From: Diphasiastrum complanatum
Taxonomy: Eukaryota > Streptophyta > Lycopodiopsida > Lycopodiales > Lycopodiaceae
NCBI GenBank assembly: GCA_029204225.1
Contig: CM055097.1
Span: 74,732,860 to 74,796,859 of the forward strand
DNA length: 64,000 nucleotides
Reading direction: 5' to 3'
Below are positions 48,301-57,767 of this stretch, piece by piece. The position numbers were made by a program, and so were the translations under genes. How positions within the stretch are numbered: position 1 is the stretch's first letter; each line of letters begins with the position of its first letter. The notes beneath the pieces were generated by a model. It saw nothing but the letters and a program-made list of their open reading frames with translations, made no database searches and had not been told where the DNA came from.

Positions 48301-51300
48301 TAGGTTGGGTAAGGGGGTCCAGCTTTAGAGGTTTTGTTTCAGACGATACATACGTGATGCTCTGAGTAAGTGTCACATGTTTGATACTTTGGTCACACTG
48401 ACAATCATGTACGCTGCAGAGAGTTGGTGTACGGGTCTCACTTCCTTTGAGTGGGCCGATATATCTCACCTGCAGATTACTATGCTTTCACGTATGATTC
48501 GAGCGAAACCCTCTATCCCTCACCAGATTATACACCCAGAGTTTGCAATTCCTCCATTACAGGCTGAGAACCAACGGGGTTGGCTTAGTTGGTTAGCTTG
48601 ACATCCAAAGTTTCTTTGGTCTTAGGTTCGAGCCTCCCCTTGGAAACCAAGAAGCATTACAGGCTGAGGCTATTTTTCGGATCGTTGTTTTCCTCCAGAG
48701 ATTGATGCAGATGGACAGCTCTAGATATTCCTATGTTGCACTTGCCTCATCATGATTACTCCACAGCCAGGGTTTTCTGCCACGTCGGATAAAGGTCTCT
48801 CTGGTCTAGAAACCTCTCCTACTCACCAATCACAAAGCACTTTGGGCCCACTTGATAATACGTTTATCATCAATGACTTGGGGTGGCCTTCCATAATATT
48901 TTGCACACAACGATACGGCATGTTCACAACTGAGAAACGAAGTGACCAAGTAATCATTCTTTCCAACAATGGGTGGTGGCTTTTGTACTAGTTTACAAAA
49001 AAATTCATTATGGTCAAAGATTCTTTCAACTGACCCTACCATTGGTTATTAATCATTGCTTTATATTGTCATAGCAAAAGGGACCCTTATGTTCAGTCAG
49101 TCACCCTAGGCACTACCTAGTTTGAAAACATTGTAGCCATTCACGTGAAGTTAGCACTCAAGTCATAAACTGAAAACTAATCCCCGACCTTCAACCGTTC
49201 CTTAAGTTTCCTCACACTTAAAGTTCTATACTTGAGGAGAAAACTTGCTGGTGAACCTATCAAGAGAAGCTAAGATTATTGTGTCTTTTGAATTGAAACC
49301 ATTTCTAGCAAACAAACAGTTTCTCCTCCAAAATACATTTTATTTACAGGTTGCTGCTCTTTATAACCACGATGCTTTCGTTCTTGATGCTAGCTTGCTC
49401 ATAACCATTACAAAGATACATTTATCACCATCGAGACAAGGGCTGTTGTGGCTTGGTTAAGGCCCATGACGCAACTTTGTTAGTGAAAACGAAATGATTT
49501 ACATGATCATGATCCATCATCTCATGACCAAGGCATCCACAACAAAAACATGTAACAACTGCAAGTCAATGAATCTAAGATTGAAATACATAAGCTTGAA
49601 TGCATTCATGACAAATGAAACTAATGATATGGTACAAGGTATCATTTATCCAAATCAAAGAACAAACTAGAAAAGTGCGATCATGCTCACACTAGGAGAA
49701 ATATACTTCTTCGAAGACCTTTTCTTGGCATAACCCAAAAGAAAGACCCAAACATACCAGCTTTTTTGGCAGCACGAAATAGTAGCTCCTCGATAAGATA
49801 TTGAGCAGGATCACCATCAGGGAATTTTTCCATGAACCATTCCACATGTGAGACGACCTCCTCATTGGTCAAATATTCATATAATCCATCTGAAGATAGC
49901 ACCAAGAATCGATCTTGAGGACCAAGTCGATGATGGTACAGGGATGGCGTGCAAGTGATATATGGAGCAGTACCAATGTACTCTACCCGGAACACTTCTA
50001 ACAAAGCATTGTTACACTTGGCCTGCAGCACCCTCCAACATTTAAGTTCCAGATGCAGCGTTGACAAAAATGATCCTGTCCTATTTGTAGAGATAAACTC
50101 GTAAATGTTTTCAACTGCAGGATACTTATCCTACCTCAAAAACCCATAAAGAAAAGTTAAAGTGTATGACAAAAAAATTCAAAAATTTTGACTTCTAACT
50201 GAATGTTTACTGCACTCGTAATTGATAAATACAATTTAAGCCTTCTTCATAACTAGCTTCATTTTTTAGAACAAATATTGATTCTGACTACTCTGCAGCA
50301 TGTAATCATCATTTATCATATAACTTGCCAGAAACATGTTTCCAATGAAAGCCTCTTGCCCAGTTTTGCAAATACTGTAGAGTACGCAGAGAAATCTAAT
50401 GCTTTAAAGGGGGAAATAGCACCTGTTTCAAAAAGCCAGCACCAAATGCTCGAGTCACTTTCAGCCTTCCTTTCACACGGTCATTGGAGATTGGCATTGG
50501 ATCATCTGGATGCTGCTCCTTTATTTTCAAAACTTCCTACAGATAACATTGAGCTTTCCCTTTCAGTGCAAAGACTAAACTGGTTCTTACAAAGGTATAA
50601 GACATTTCAATGATTCTGTACTTCGGATTTAAGACAACTGAAAAACTGCTAGATTTCCAAACAGAAAACAGATTGGCATACTGATCATAATGTAGACCTG
50701 CTAGCCGTATCTAGCTTGAGCATTCATGGAGAGCTTCAAACTTATCTAAGAATAGCCCAATAGAGCAACTGGACAAGTTTCAATGCAGAGACTACAGGGC
50801 GGTTCTCATGTGATCTAGAACCTTCCTAAATGGATCCAAAAAAAACACTCTTTTTCACTTTTTTACAGAAGCAATTGTTGTTTAAAGAATCAAATCTGCA
50901 AAATGATTCTTAAAGATGTAACATAGTCAGTCATCAGATCCTGTACTAGTCAGGTGATATATGTGGTGCCATTGTGACCTCGCCCATCCCAGTTTTAAAG
51001 TGTATAATTTTGCCATCCTTACGGCACTTACTCCACTTCTCAGTATCACCCTTCAAAACAATAATAGCACATAGGTAACCTGTTGAGATTTTGAGGTGCC
51101 ACTACTATCCAACATATACTACTCCCTCCTATCCAACAATAATTCCTCCACCTTATCCAATAGTCATCATTTTGTTCCATCAAACTGCAATTAAGCTAAG
51201 CGGCTGTGAAAGTAAATAATGTTACTTTCATGCTAAACCATTCGAATATGCAGATGAAATAAGGGCAGTCCTTAGAAGATTTGGACTAGGCAGGTGAGGA

Positions 51301-51871
51301 GCTTAATTGATCAGCATTTTGGTTGACCGGTCAAAGTTGACATTTGTACCTATCAATGCCTTTCAGCATTTTACTTAGACTTGTGACTTTCGGCATTTTT
51401 CGGCCTGTGCCGATCTGTGTAAATCTACAGAAAATGCCGACTTGTCCCTAACTCATAGTGACCAGGGAACTTGGGAACGTGGCTTTTTAGATGTGGCACG
51501 CACTCCCAGCGTGCTCTTGTTGGGAACGTGCTCGGGAACGTGAGTTTGGGAATGTGACCAGGGAAAGGAATGGGAACGTGTTCCCCGGTCATAGTTTCTG
51601 CAAAGACTAAAAAGCAAGATAGATGAAGGAGGAAGCTTTGGGAATGTGTTCCGTGGTCACAGTTTCTGCTAAGACCTAACCATGCTTCACTTGAGAGGAC
51701 TTCATGTTGATTTTCCAAGGCTGATCAATAACCCTCAGACATTGTACCCCTCTTCATAGTTATTCAAGTGCAAGTTGGGTCCAAGTGGCCAAGTGTGCAT
51801 ACCCATTGCCATGTGGCATAAGACTCAAGTTGGTGATCAAACCTCAAATACCTTCTATGTACGTAAGGGAG

Positions 51872-51933
<62 letters not shown>

Positions 51934-54900
51934 TAAAGCATTTGGAGTTCCTAACTTTGGTTTCTTGTGGTGATTAAGCTTTCCTTGTACTGTTGATGCT
52001 TCCATATCTAGCTTCCTTCAAGCTTTCATCTATTGGATCTATTATTGAGGTTAAGATACTTCATAGATAGACTTGTATGTTCATCACGGTATTAGAGTAG
52101 GTTGTTTAGCCTATGATTTGTAAGACATTGGTATTTCAGATTTCTAAATGAGGAGCTTAACTAGAAAGTGGGCCCTTTTGTAAACCAGATTTCAAAACAT
52201 GAAGCATAGTTGGACAGCTGGTAATACGAGGAGCACAACTATACCAAACTCTTTCGATTTTGAGCAATTTTCCAAAAGTTGAAGAGAGCAACTTGTGGAG
52301 AAGTAGAGCGCACTTTCTGTAGGGAGATTTGATCATGGTAGAGACTTTTCAGCCTCAAGAGCAAGAACAAGAGACTTTTCAGCCTCAAGAGAAAGAACAA
52401 GACTCTGAGCACACTGATGAGACACGGCTAGCACGGGCAAAAAAGGCTGGAGAGACACATTGGGATACATGGTAATCATCTGCATCACCTCCCCCTTCGA
52501 GGAGTCTACCAAGGTGGTATTGGCAAACAATGAAAGATAGAGCTACATGGCATCCAAGGAGCAAGTCCCAAGTTGATGGAGCAATAGCATGATTCCATGT
52601 TCTACCACGATAACATTCCTTCATGTATAGCGAGATCTCCATATTTCATGGATGCAATTAAAGAGAGGGAGATTGCAAATTGGGGCCCAACTATACGCCT
52701 AGCAAGTAGATGTTGAGGACAAAATCGCTAAAGGATGTGAAGTTAAAACATCCGTGCAGCATTAGGTCCTATTAGGGAGGTGGCAAAAGCACGGCATGAA
52801 ACTCATTGCTAATGAGTGGAGTGACACTAGAGCCCAATCTATTTAGGGCATTGTTGCATACTTGTGAGAGAGATCATATGTTGTGAGGCCCATAGACAAC
52901 TCGAACATTGGGAAGAGTGCGGAGAGATTGCAAACATGTGGAGTGAGGCCATTGACCATATCAAGGCAGCAAATGTGGTACAGTTTATTGTTGATGAGGA
53001 GAATGCTAGCAAGGCAGAAGAAGCTTTTATTGAAGCTCATTATCCCATATTTCTTTTAGCCCAAGCCCATGCATTGCCCATTGCCTCAACAATCTGTTGA
53101 AGGACATTGGAAAATTACCTTACTATCAGCCTTTCATTGAGATGGGGCAGGATGTCATCATCACTCAATATCACTATGTTTATGATGTCTTTTGTAAGAT
53201 TGCCTCCAAGGACCCTCTAAAGTACTCTAAGACACACTTTGCTTACGATTTTATTATGTTGGAGCATCTCCAAGAAGAAAAAAATTCTTTGAGGAAGCTT
53301 GTAGTTTGTGACGACTGGATTGGTTGAGCAAAATCTAGTAGCTAAGTGATTATGTACATACATTCGTATTTCAATTTTCGTCAAACAATCATTTCTTTAC
53401 GATTGAGTAGCATGGATTTGAAGGGCAAAGGCAAACATTTATTGTTGGTGGTGTGGTAGCAAGCTCAGAAGATGGCTCCTACAAGTCTAGTGGACAAGAG
53501 ATATAGAGCACCAAGTCCCCTCTAATATACCATATGCTCTCTATTTTGAGGATCCGGAGTCCATCTTTGCAGATATCACCCTTTATCATGGCACATTATT
53601 ATATTATTTAGTTGCTAGTAGCTACTACTTAGCAATACTTTCTAGATAATGGATTGCGAAGGCCTTTGAACCTCCTATTTTGATCTGTATTGTGATATGT
53701 ATCCCATTGATCTTTGATATATCAAAACCCAGAATTTTGAAAGGCCATTTAAATTTTTGAGTCTCCTATTTGTGGTGATTGATTGCATGTAGCTTCATGT
53801 ATGAACGTTTATGATTCGTAAAGTAGATTTGGACTTGGAGACTAGAGTAGTAACTACTTCACAATATAGTAATTCACATAATACAAAAGAAGATTTGCAA
53901 ATCACAGTTTTTAGGTTAATGTTTCCTTTTGTATCGTTAGAAGTTATAAATAGATATAACTATCATATATTTAATAACTTTTCAATAAAAAATTTGAATT
54001 TTGTATGAAGTTCATTCTTTAGTATTAATATATATTGCATTCCTATTCTCGTTCCCATTGTTGGAGGGTGCAAGCTACGCACAGGCGGCCGCTACCGTGA
54101 AAGGCACCAGACGAGTACAATTGTCCCATAAGTAAATGGAGACTAAAACATCACCCACATATAAGTTGAAAGTAGACATAATACCCTTGTTCCTTGGTAC
54201 CGTGAAAGGCACCAGGAGAGTGCAATTGTCCCATAAGTAAATGGAGACTAAATCATCACCCACATATAAGTTGAAAGTAGACATAATACCCTTGTCCCCT
54301 GGGAAAGAGGCGGGTGGCTAGGCGGTGGGGATGGGATCCCACGCGCAGCCCCCAGGTGTGCGCATTGCGCGAGTGAGTTTAATGGACCAGAATGTTGCTG
54401 CTTTCCGCTGCCGACAAATTCTGACATGGTATTAGAGCCAAGTGGTCCTATACGAGCAAGTGGGGGTGTTACTTCACCCTATGCTCGCTTGAGTGGGGCT
54501 ATTGGAGGGTGCATTGTCCCATAAGTAAATGGAGACTAAAACATCACCCACATGTAAGTTGAAAGTAGACATAATACCCTTGTCCCCTGGTACCAGCCCT
54601 TTCGTGGTCAAGTGGGAAAGAGGTTGGTGGCTAGGCGGTGGGGATTGGATCCCACGCGCGGCCCGCAAGTGTGCGCATTGCGCGAGTGAGTCTACTGGAC
54701 CAGAATGTTGCTGCTATCCGCTGCCGAAATTCTGACACCCATTTTCTCGAGGACTTTCCCATTCCCATTCTCGTTCATGTTGGAAAGGATGACTTGATCT
54801 CCAAGGAGGAGCTGATTCACTTGGATGATCTGACACTTTTTGTACAATTAGAGCCGAAGAAAGGCACAGAAGCGTGACAAGGTAAACTTAGGAGTGAGAA

Positions 54901-57767
54901 AAAAATTAAGCATTGATGGAAAGAAAAGTCAAAAAATGGAGACACCTTGAAGAGACTTCGAGGATGAACCTCAAATTAAATTCTTATTTGCTCCCAAATG
55001 TGAATATTATGTACCTTGATTGCATACCACCAAATCAAGGTGGTGGTTTGTTGGATATGGAGCTATTCATAAACTAGAGAATAGCCACTAGTGAAAAGAG
55101 TTAGTCAAATTTTAAGCCACATCACGATCATGAGTATAAAATTTGGCAAAAGATGTGTTAAACAAGATTGGACAATTATTTTTAGAAATAATTATTACAC
55201 TACAAATAAAAATGTTGCAAACGCACATATTTCTTGGTTATAAAAAGACAAATTCTGGTACAATAGCTTAAGAAGTTACTTAACACTCAAATTTAACAAA
55301 AAAACTGGTCTCTGAGATCTCTTTAGCAGTCCACAAATGTTAGGTCAGAGGGTTTATCTTCTTGTGCACATTACTACCATAGATCTATATAAGTCAATAC
55401 CAGTACACCGTTGACTGAAGAAATTGCATTGATTATTGGGAACTTGAACAATTACAAGATGATTCTCAAAAGTCAAACTGACGTAAATTGCAGAAAGGCC
55501 ACCACATACCAGCAGTTTTTAGCTTTTCTGTTTAACTAATAGGGCTCTCCTACGCAATTCAGGTTTTCTGACTCCATATCATCAATTTAAGTCATCTGTT
55601 TTACCTCCTCTACGCTTGTGCTGTGGTCAGAAGATAGCTGCAAGGCACCTAATGTTGGTGAAATTGCCGGCGGTGCCATCTCAGCTACATCATATGATGC
55701 TTCCAAAGCTTCTAACTCAAGAGGAGTCTCTTCTATTATTCTCTCTAGCTCCATTCTCAACATAGAATCACGAGCTCCAATTCGTTCCTGATCCTCCTGC
55801 TTGTAGCCATTAAGCTGTCCACATAGCTGCCCTCTGCAATGTATTCCCATCTTGCGATGGCACGCTAGTACTGCACGACTATCTCCAACATTCATGATAT
55901 ACACATCCTCGTCTTTCATAAGCATGACAAGCACACAAGAACCTATAAGAGCTAGCTCAGGATTCTCTGACACAGACTTATCTGCCATTTCTAAATATGA
56001 TGTTTCTGTTGTCTCCAAAGCACTAGCAAGTGCCCTCAACACAGCAGAATGATCAACCAAACCTCTTCTCGAAGACTTTAACTGCTCATCATCCTGTGTA
56101 ATCTTTTCTTGCATGCTATTCTCTAACTCTGTTCTTCCTCGGTCTCGGTCATGCCTCCAATGTAGTAGCTTCCTATGATTTTCCCTTTTCTGCCTGCAGT
56201 AGGCATGTTTCAGCTTCCCACCTAGCAGTGATCTGGCTTTGGCAAGGTTGCATGTGCGGTCAGGACGTTGGGCTTTTTCCTTTGATTCTGGTTTATTTAG
56301 TTGACACTCACCAGTTTGTGCAGTTACGTCTCTCTCTCCATCCAAACAGAACCCATCTTCAGAAAGCTTCCCGTCCAATTCAACTACCGGGTCTCCATCA
56401 GGCACATCAAAGCTTTCCTTTAAACTGCACTTTCCGCTAAGCATACTTTCACTTCCGCTCGTTGCAATTGTTTCTGTGACCTTTTGGCTATCACATACTC
56501 TCTCTTTTTTCTGTGGTTTATCCCATGAATCCAAAATCTCATGTACTCCATCTAATCGTGGATTGCGTCGTCGGCAAGAAGATTGTTTCATGGCTCGAGC
56601 AATTTCACTATCACTACTATTCTTGCAATCGTGTGGAAATCCAAACGCCTCCTTCCTATCCCACAGAAGCCCTTTGAGCTCTTTGTAAATTGCTGGATAC
56701 AGATTGCTCATAAGGAAATCGGGTGCATCAGGCCCACTAAACCCATCATAAATGCCCACAAACAGCCAGCCATGCTCCTCAGATAACACAACATGCACTC
56801 GGTCCTCACCTGCCTTGCCTTGCGCCCATTGCAAATTCTGCCCGTTCCTTGCCTCCAAATCCGAGGAGTTATAGCCCGTATCTAAGGGGAATTCATTGTA
56901 TAAATCTCTTCCCTGCTGAATCCTGCCTTCCCCGAGGGCCAACTCCTTCACAGGCGCCATCAAGGATCTCTGGGTTCGGGCTACACTGGAAACTGTTTTA
57001 GATAAAGCCTTTTTCACGGGCCTGCTAACATGCTTCATAAAGCGAGCCAAGGATTTCCTTCTCCTGATGTAGCCAGAATATGCAAAAGCATAGGGACCAG
57101 AAAAATTGTTGCGATCCGTGCCCTCCAAAGGGCCAGACAGATAGCCTCTTTCCAGTGGGCCTGACATGAACCCCCTTTCCAGCGGCCCTGACATGAATCC
57201 TCTCTCAATAGGGCCCGAGGTGAAGCCTCTCTCCAAAGGGCCAGAAAAAGGCCCAGATATGGAGCCTGAAATGGGGCCAGAAGTGGAAATGATGCCCTTG
57301 GGAATAGGCTGCAAAGGCAGAGCAGTGAAGGAAGAGGTGCTCTCAAAGGCAGATGGACGTTCATAGGGTATGTTGGAAAACGAGCTGAACTGTTCCTGAG
57401 TGAGAATGGAGCGAGGGGTAGAATTATTGGCACTGACAGAGGCTCCTGATATAGACTTGAAGGATGTCTCGGATAGGCTTCTTGGCTTCTCCTGCTGAAC
57501 GTGCTTTGGCTTTTGAAGATCTTCGGTGTGTTCATGTGTTGATAAAGGACCAGAATCCAAGGCATCTGGATCCATTCCTATTCGATCTGAGTAAGAAAGA
57601 TCAGAAGAGTTGTGGTGGGTGGGAGAGCAGGAAGGGGAGTCCAATGCGGGCCTGACATAGCAGAATGAATGCCCCAAACCTTCATCCTCGGAGAATAGCA
57701 CCCGAACAGCATCGTGCTCATGCCTTGGCACAAAGCAGCCGACGACCCGAGAGACGCTGTTCCCCAT
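36250..57767 (-). CDS. PLL: POLTERGEIST-like protein phosphatase 2C, four exons
   Basis: Ser/Thr phosphatase of plant PP2C clade C (POL/PLL), known to act at the plasma membrane in stem-cell and meristem signalling downstream of receptor kinases. Join 57767-55605, 50536-50423, 50022-49758, 36365-36250: 885 aa, all introns GT-AG, phases 0, 0, 1. N-terminus [14 protein letters not shown] has the Gly2 myristoylation context of the family. A conserved [20 protein letters not shown] lies at 98-117 and five SGP.ERG-type repeats at 174-215. Catalytic parts: [15 protein letters not shown] (337-351), [14 protein letters not shown] (622-635), LQLSSDHST (709-717), [19 protein letters not shown] (741-759), [11 protein letters not shown] (799-809), YHDDVSVMV (865-873). 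An acidic/basic insert at ~375-600 is normal for the clade. The upstream in-frame GTG (57770) is not used. Exon 3 has Cys762 where relatives have Trp (PKW). Introns 1 and 3 are TE-filled. Confidence 0.95.
37587..37612. repeat. Small GTTCCG hairpin
   Basis: CGTTCCGACC-ATTTTG-GGTCGGAACG: perfect 10-bp stem, 6-nt loop. Preceded by CCC as in the 21.3 kb hairpin and in 38150-38196. Confidence 0.8.
38046..38107. repeat. 31-bp tandem duplication
   Basis: CTTTGTATCTAAATAGGACA-type unit occurs twice back to back with two differences, about 100 bp upstream of the hAT insertion. Confidence 0.9.
38204..38211. repeat. hAT target-site duplication, left
   Basis: GTTTGTAG, identical to 42528-42535. Confidence 0.93.
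38400..41532 (+). pseudogene. hAT transposase, six exons, two single-base frame breaks
   Basis: Exons inferred: start unclear to 39356; 39449-39794; 39892-40298; 40397-40566; 40676-41012; 41131-41532, all GT-AG. Exon 1 has a BED-finger-like segment ([19 protein letters not shown]), a Ser/Gly/Ala linker with 13-aa repeats, then MAAVDAT. Exon 2 has the DUF659/catalytic block [12 protein letters not shown] and [13 protein letters not shown], then [11 protein letters not shown]. Exon 5 has the dimerisation block CERNWS and [20 protein letters not shown]. The C-terminus is acidic and ends in an AT-hook-like RPRGRPRG. Frame is lost by one missing base near 39258 and again near 40868. No in-frame ATG precedes the BED-like finger within the element. 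Confidence 0.9.
38752..38868 (+). repeat. 39-bp coding minisatellite in the hAT transposase
   Basis: Three 39-bp units give [39 protein letters not shown] in the linker between zinc finger and catalytic domain. Confidence 0.85.
41698..41747 (+). repeat. (GAGGCA)n hexamer repeat
   Basis: About seven near-perfect hexamers in the 3' untranslated part of the hAT, after the stop at 41532. Confidence 0.9.
42528..42535. repeat. hAT target-site duplication, right
   Basis: GTTTGTAG, identical to 38204-38211. Confidence 0.93.
43340..43660 (-). pseudogene. Integrase C-terminus and chromodomain
   Basis: [13 protein letters not shown] (about 43600) is the usual integrase end. [30 protein letters not shown] and [12 protein letters not shown] (43480-43340) match the chromodomain pattern of plant chromoviruses (EYLVKWKG...ATWE...F..IED), which can bind modified histones to guide insertion. 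Confidence 0.85.
43700..45063 (-). pseudogene. RNase H and integrase of the chromovirus
   Basis: 45063-44488: RNase H with [42 protein letters not shown] and DALSR. Then an integrase zinc finger ([16 protein letters not shown], about 44470-44380) and a core with [13 protein letters not shown] and [13 protein letters not shown] (44365-44141). Frames are broken between the parts. Confidence 0.88.
45255..46251 (-). pseudogene. Reverse transcriptase of the chromovirus
   Basis: [16 protein letters not shown] and RPPYRMS (46050-45960) begin the [16 protein letters not shown] and [14 protein letters not shown] (45653-45500) carry the F.DD active site. About 270 bp between them reads only in broken frames. 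Confidence 0.88.
46255..46647 (-). pseudogene. Retroviral-type aspartic protease
   Basis: [18 protein letters not shown] holds the DTGS active site and DIVLGKRWH the closing motif (usual form LGMDWL). Frame open for 130 codons but separated from RT by a stop. Confidence 0.88.
46649..47520 (-). pseudogene. Gag of the chromovirus with degenerate zinc knuckle
   Basis: 47026-46649 carries [19 protein letters not shown], where the normal C..C.G..GH....C knuckle has lost its second Cys. Upstream fragments (47400-47200) include [20 protein letters not shown], the Gag core. Confidence 0.75.
47812..48110 (+). mobile_element. Gypsy integrase fragment nested in the LINE
   Basis: [11 protein letters not shown], then [38 protein letters not shown] and [12 protein letters not shown]: integrase zinc finger (H..H, C..C) and the first catalytic Asp. 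It lies exactly where the LINE frame between YVDDVV and FVNIAKTK would continue. Plus orientation, opposite to the neighbouring chromovirus and of a different gypsy lineage. Confidence 0.85.
48555..48568. repeat. SINE target-site duplication, left
   Basis: CATTACAGGCTGAG, identical to 48655-48668. Confidence 0.9.
48569..48654 (+). mobile_element. Short tRNA-like SINE, 86 bp
   Basis: Flanked by a perfect 14-bp duplication CATTACAGGCTGAG. A pol III A box TGGCTTAGTTGG (48581-48592) and a B-box-like GGTTCGAGCCT (48625-48635) are ~33 bp apart as in tRNA genes. There is no CCA/T-stem closure and no poly-A tail. Removing it restores one continuous LINE frame ([16 protein letters not shown]). A related 3' half lies at 17954-17990. 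Confidence 0.85.
48655..48668. repeat. SINE target-site duplication, right
   Basis: CATTACAGGCTGAG, identical to 48555-48568. Confidence 0.9.
49758..50022 (-). CDS. PLL: PP2C exon 3 (codons 760-848 part)
   Basis: 265 bp from CTGCAG|GCCAAGTGT to GCTG|GTATGT. Encodes [34 protein letters not shown] and [20 protein letters not shown]. Begins AKC where relatives read PKW. Confidence 0.95.
50023..50422 (-). other. PP2C intron 2, 400 bp
   Basis: GTGCTATTTC...CTGCAG; no element inside. Confidence 0.85.
50423..50536 (-). CDS. PLL: PP2C exon 2 (codons 722-759)
   Basis: 114 bp between CTGTAG and CAG|GTGCTA. Encodes [13 protein letters not shown] then [20 protein letters not shown], the PP2C motif around the conserved TRAFG. 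Too short for a long-ORF search. Confidence 0.95.
51440..51680. repeat. GGGAACGTG-rich repetitive stretch
   Basis: GGGAACGTG or GGGAATGTG occurs about eight times, and GTGTTCC.YGGTCAYAGTTTCTGC twice 70 bp apart. Resembles the GTTCC/GGAAC sequence at 38150-38196. Confidence 0.6.
51874..51933. repeat. (CT)n(CA)n compound microsatellite
   Basis: About 49 bp of CT then 12 bp of CA, inside PP2C intron 1. Confidence 0.98.
52341..52400. repeat. 30-bp tandem duplication
   Basis: GAGACTTTTCAGCCTCAAGA unit of 30 bp repeated once with one difference. Confidence 0.95.
52640..53330 (+). pseudogene. Decayed hAT transposase (DUF659 region)
   Basis: [20 protein letters not shown] (about 52645), then [20 protein letters not shown], an hAT-like VVQFVTDNA.N equivalent with the Asp-Asn pair changed, [18 protein letters not shown] and [20 protein letters not shown] follow the hAT order. 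Stops and frame changes abound. Much more diverged than the hAT at 38212-42527; no TIRs found. Inside PP2C intron 1. Confidence 0.65.
54059..54737 (+). mobile_element. TRIM (miniature LTR retrotransposon), 679 bp
   Basis: LTR 54059-54426 (TGTTGGAGGGTGCA...TTCTGACA), a 73-bp internal part and LTR 54500-54737. The internal part is only a PBS (TGGTATTAGAGCCAAG, 54427-54442, tRNA-Met type), spacer and a polypurine tract (GAGTGGGGC). Flanked by the 5-bp duplication CCCAT (54054-54058, 54738-54742). No coding capacity. The left LTR has grown by a 105-bp internal tandem duplication. Lies in PP2C intron 1. Confidence 0.93.
54093..54302. repeat. 105-bp tandem duplication inside the left TRIM LTR
   Basis: TACCGTGAAAGGCACCAG...ATAATACCCTTGT occurs twice at a period of 105 bp; the right LTR has a single copy. 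Confidence 0.9.
55605..57767 (-). CDS. PLL: PP2C exon 1 (codons 1-721)
   Basis: 2163 bp from ATG to ...SVEE, followed by donor GTAAAACAG. Reading on past the donor gives only five codons to a stop. Contains the membrane-anchor N-terminus, SGP repeats and the first half of the PP2C fold. Confidence 0.95.

Larger units (their letters stand above)
47530..48755 (+). mobile_element. LINE (non-LTR) reverse transcriptase remnant
   Basis: [12 protein letters not shown], then [20 protein letters not shown] (about 47650-47710) and LLYVDDVV (47768-47792) give the RT core with a DD active site. After an insertion it resumes at about 48113 with [26 protein letters not shown] and [14 protein letters not shown], then [19 protein letters not shown], and ends [20 protein letters not shown]. 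No endonuclease domain or poly-A tail is present. Frames shift several times, so it is dead. Confidence 0.85.
36366..49757 (-). other. PP2C intron 3, 13,392 bp, TE-filled
   Basis: GTATGTTTGG...TTCAAG. Phase 1 junction restores Gly-Met-Asp-Phe-His-Glu across the splice. Contains an hAT transposon, a chromovirus, a LINE remnant with nested integrase fragment and SINE, and gene-free spacer (36500-38040, 48770-49680). Confidence 0.88.
50537..55604 (-). other. PP2C intron 1, 5068 bp
   Basis: GTAAAA...CTGTAG. Contains AT-rich spacer (54743-55604, 53330-54050, 50640-52300 without genes), a decayed hAT transposase, a TRIM and a (CT)n tract. Confidence 0.9.

Noticed and set aside
48569-48654. A functional tRNA gene
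   Set aside because: Only the pol III boxes fit; no acceptor or anticodon stems can be drawn, and 14-bp TSDs show an inserted SINE.
52640-53330. An active second hAT
   Set aside because: Catalytic motif altered, many stops, no TIR or TSD found.
57035-57565. 176-codon minus frame inside PP2C exon 1
   Set aside because: Overlapping frame of a verified exon, caused by the repetitive SGP-coding sequence.
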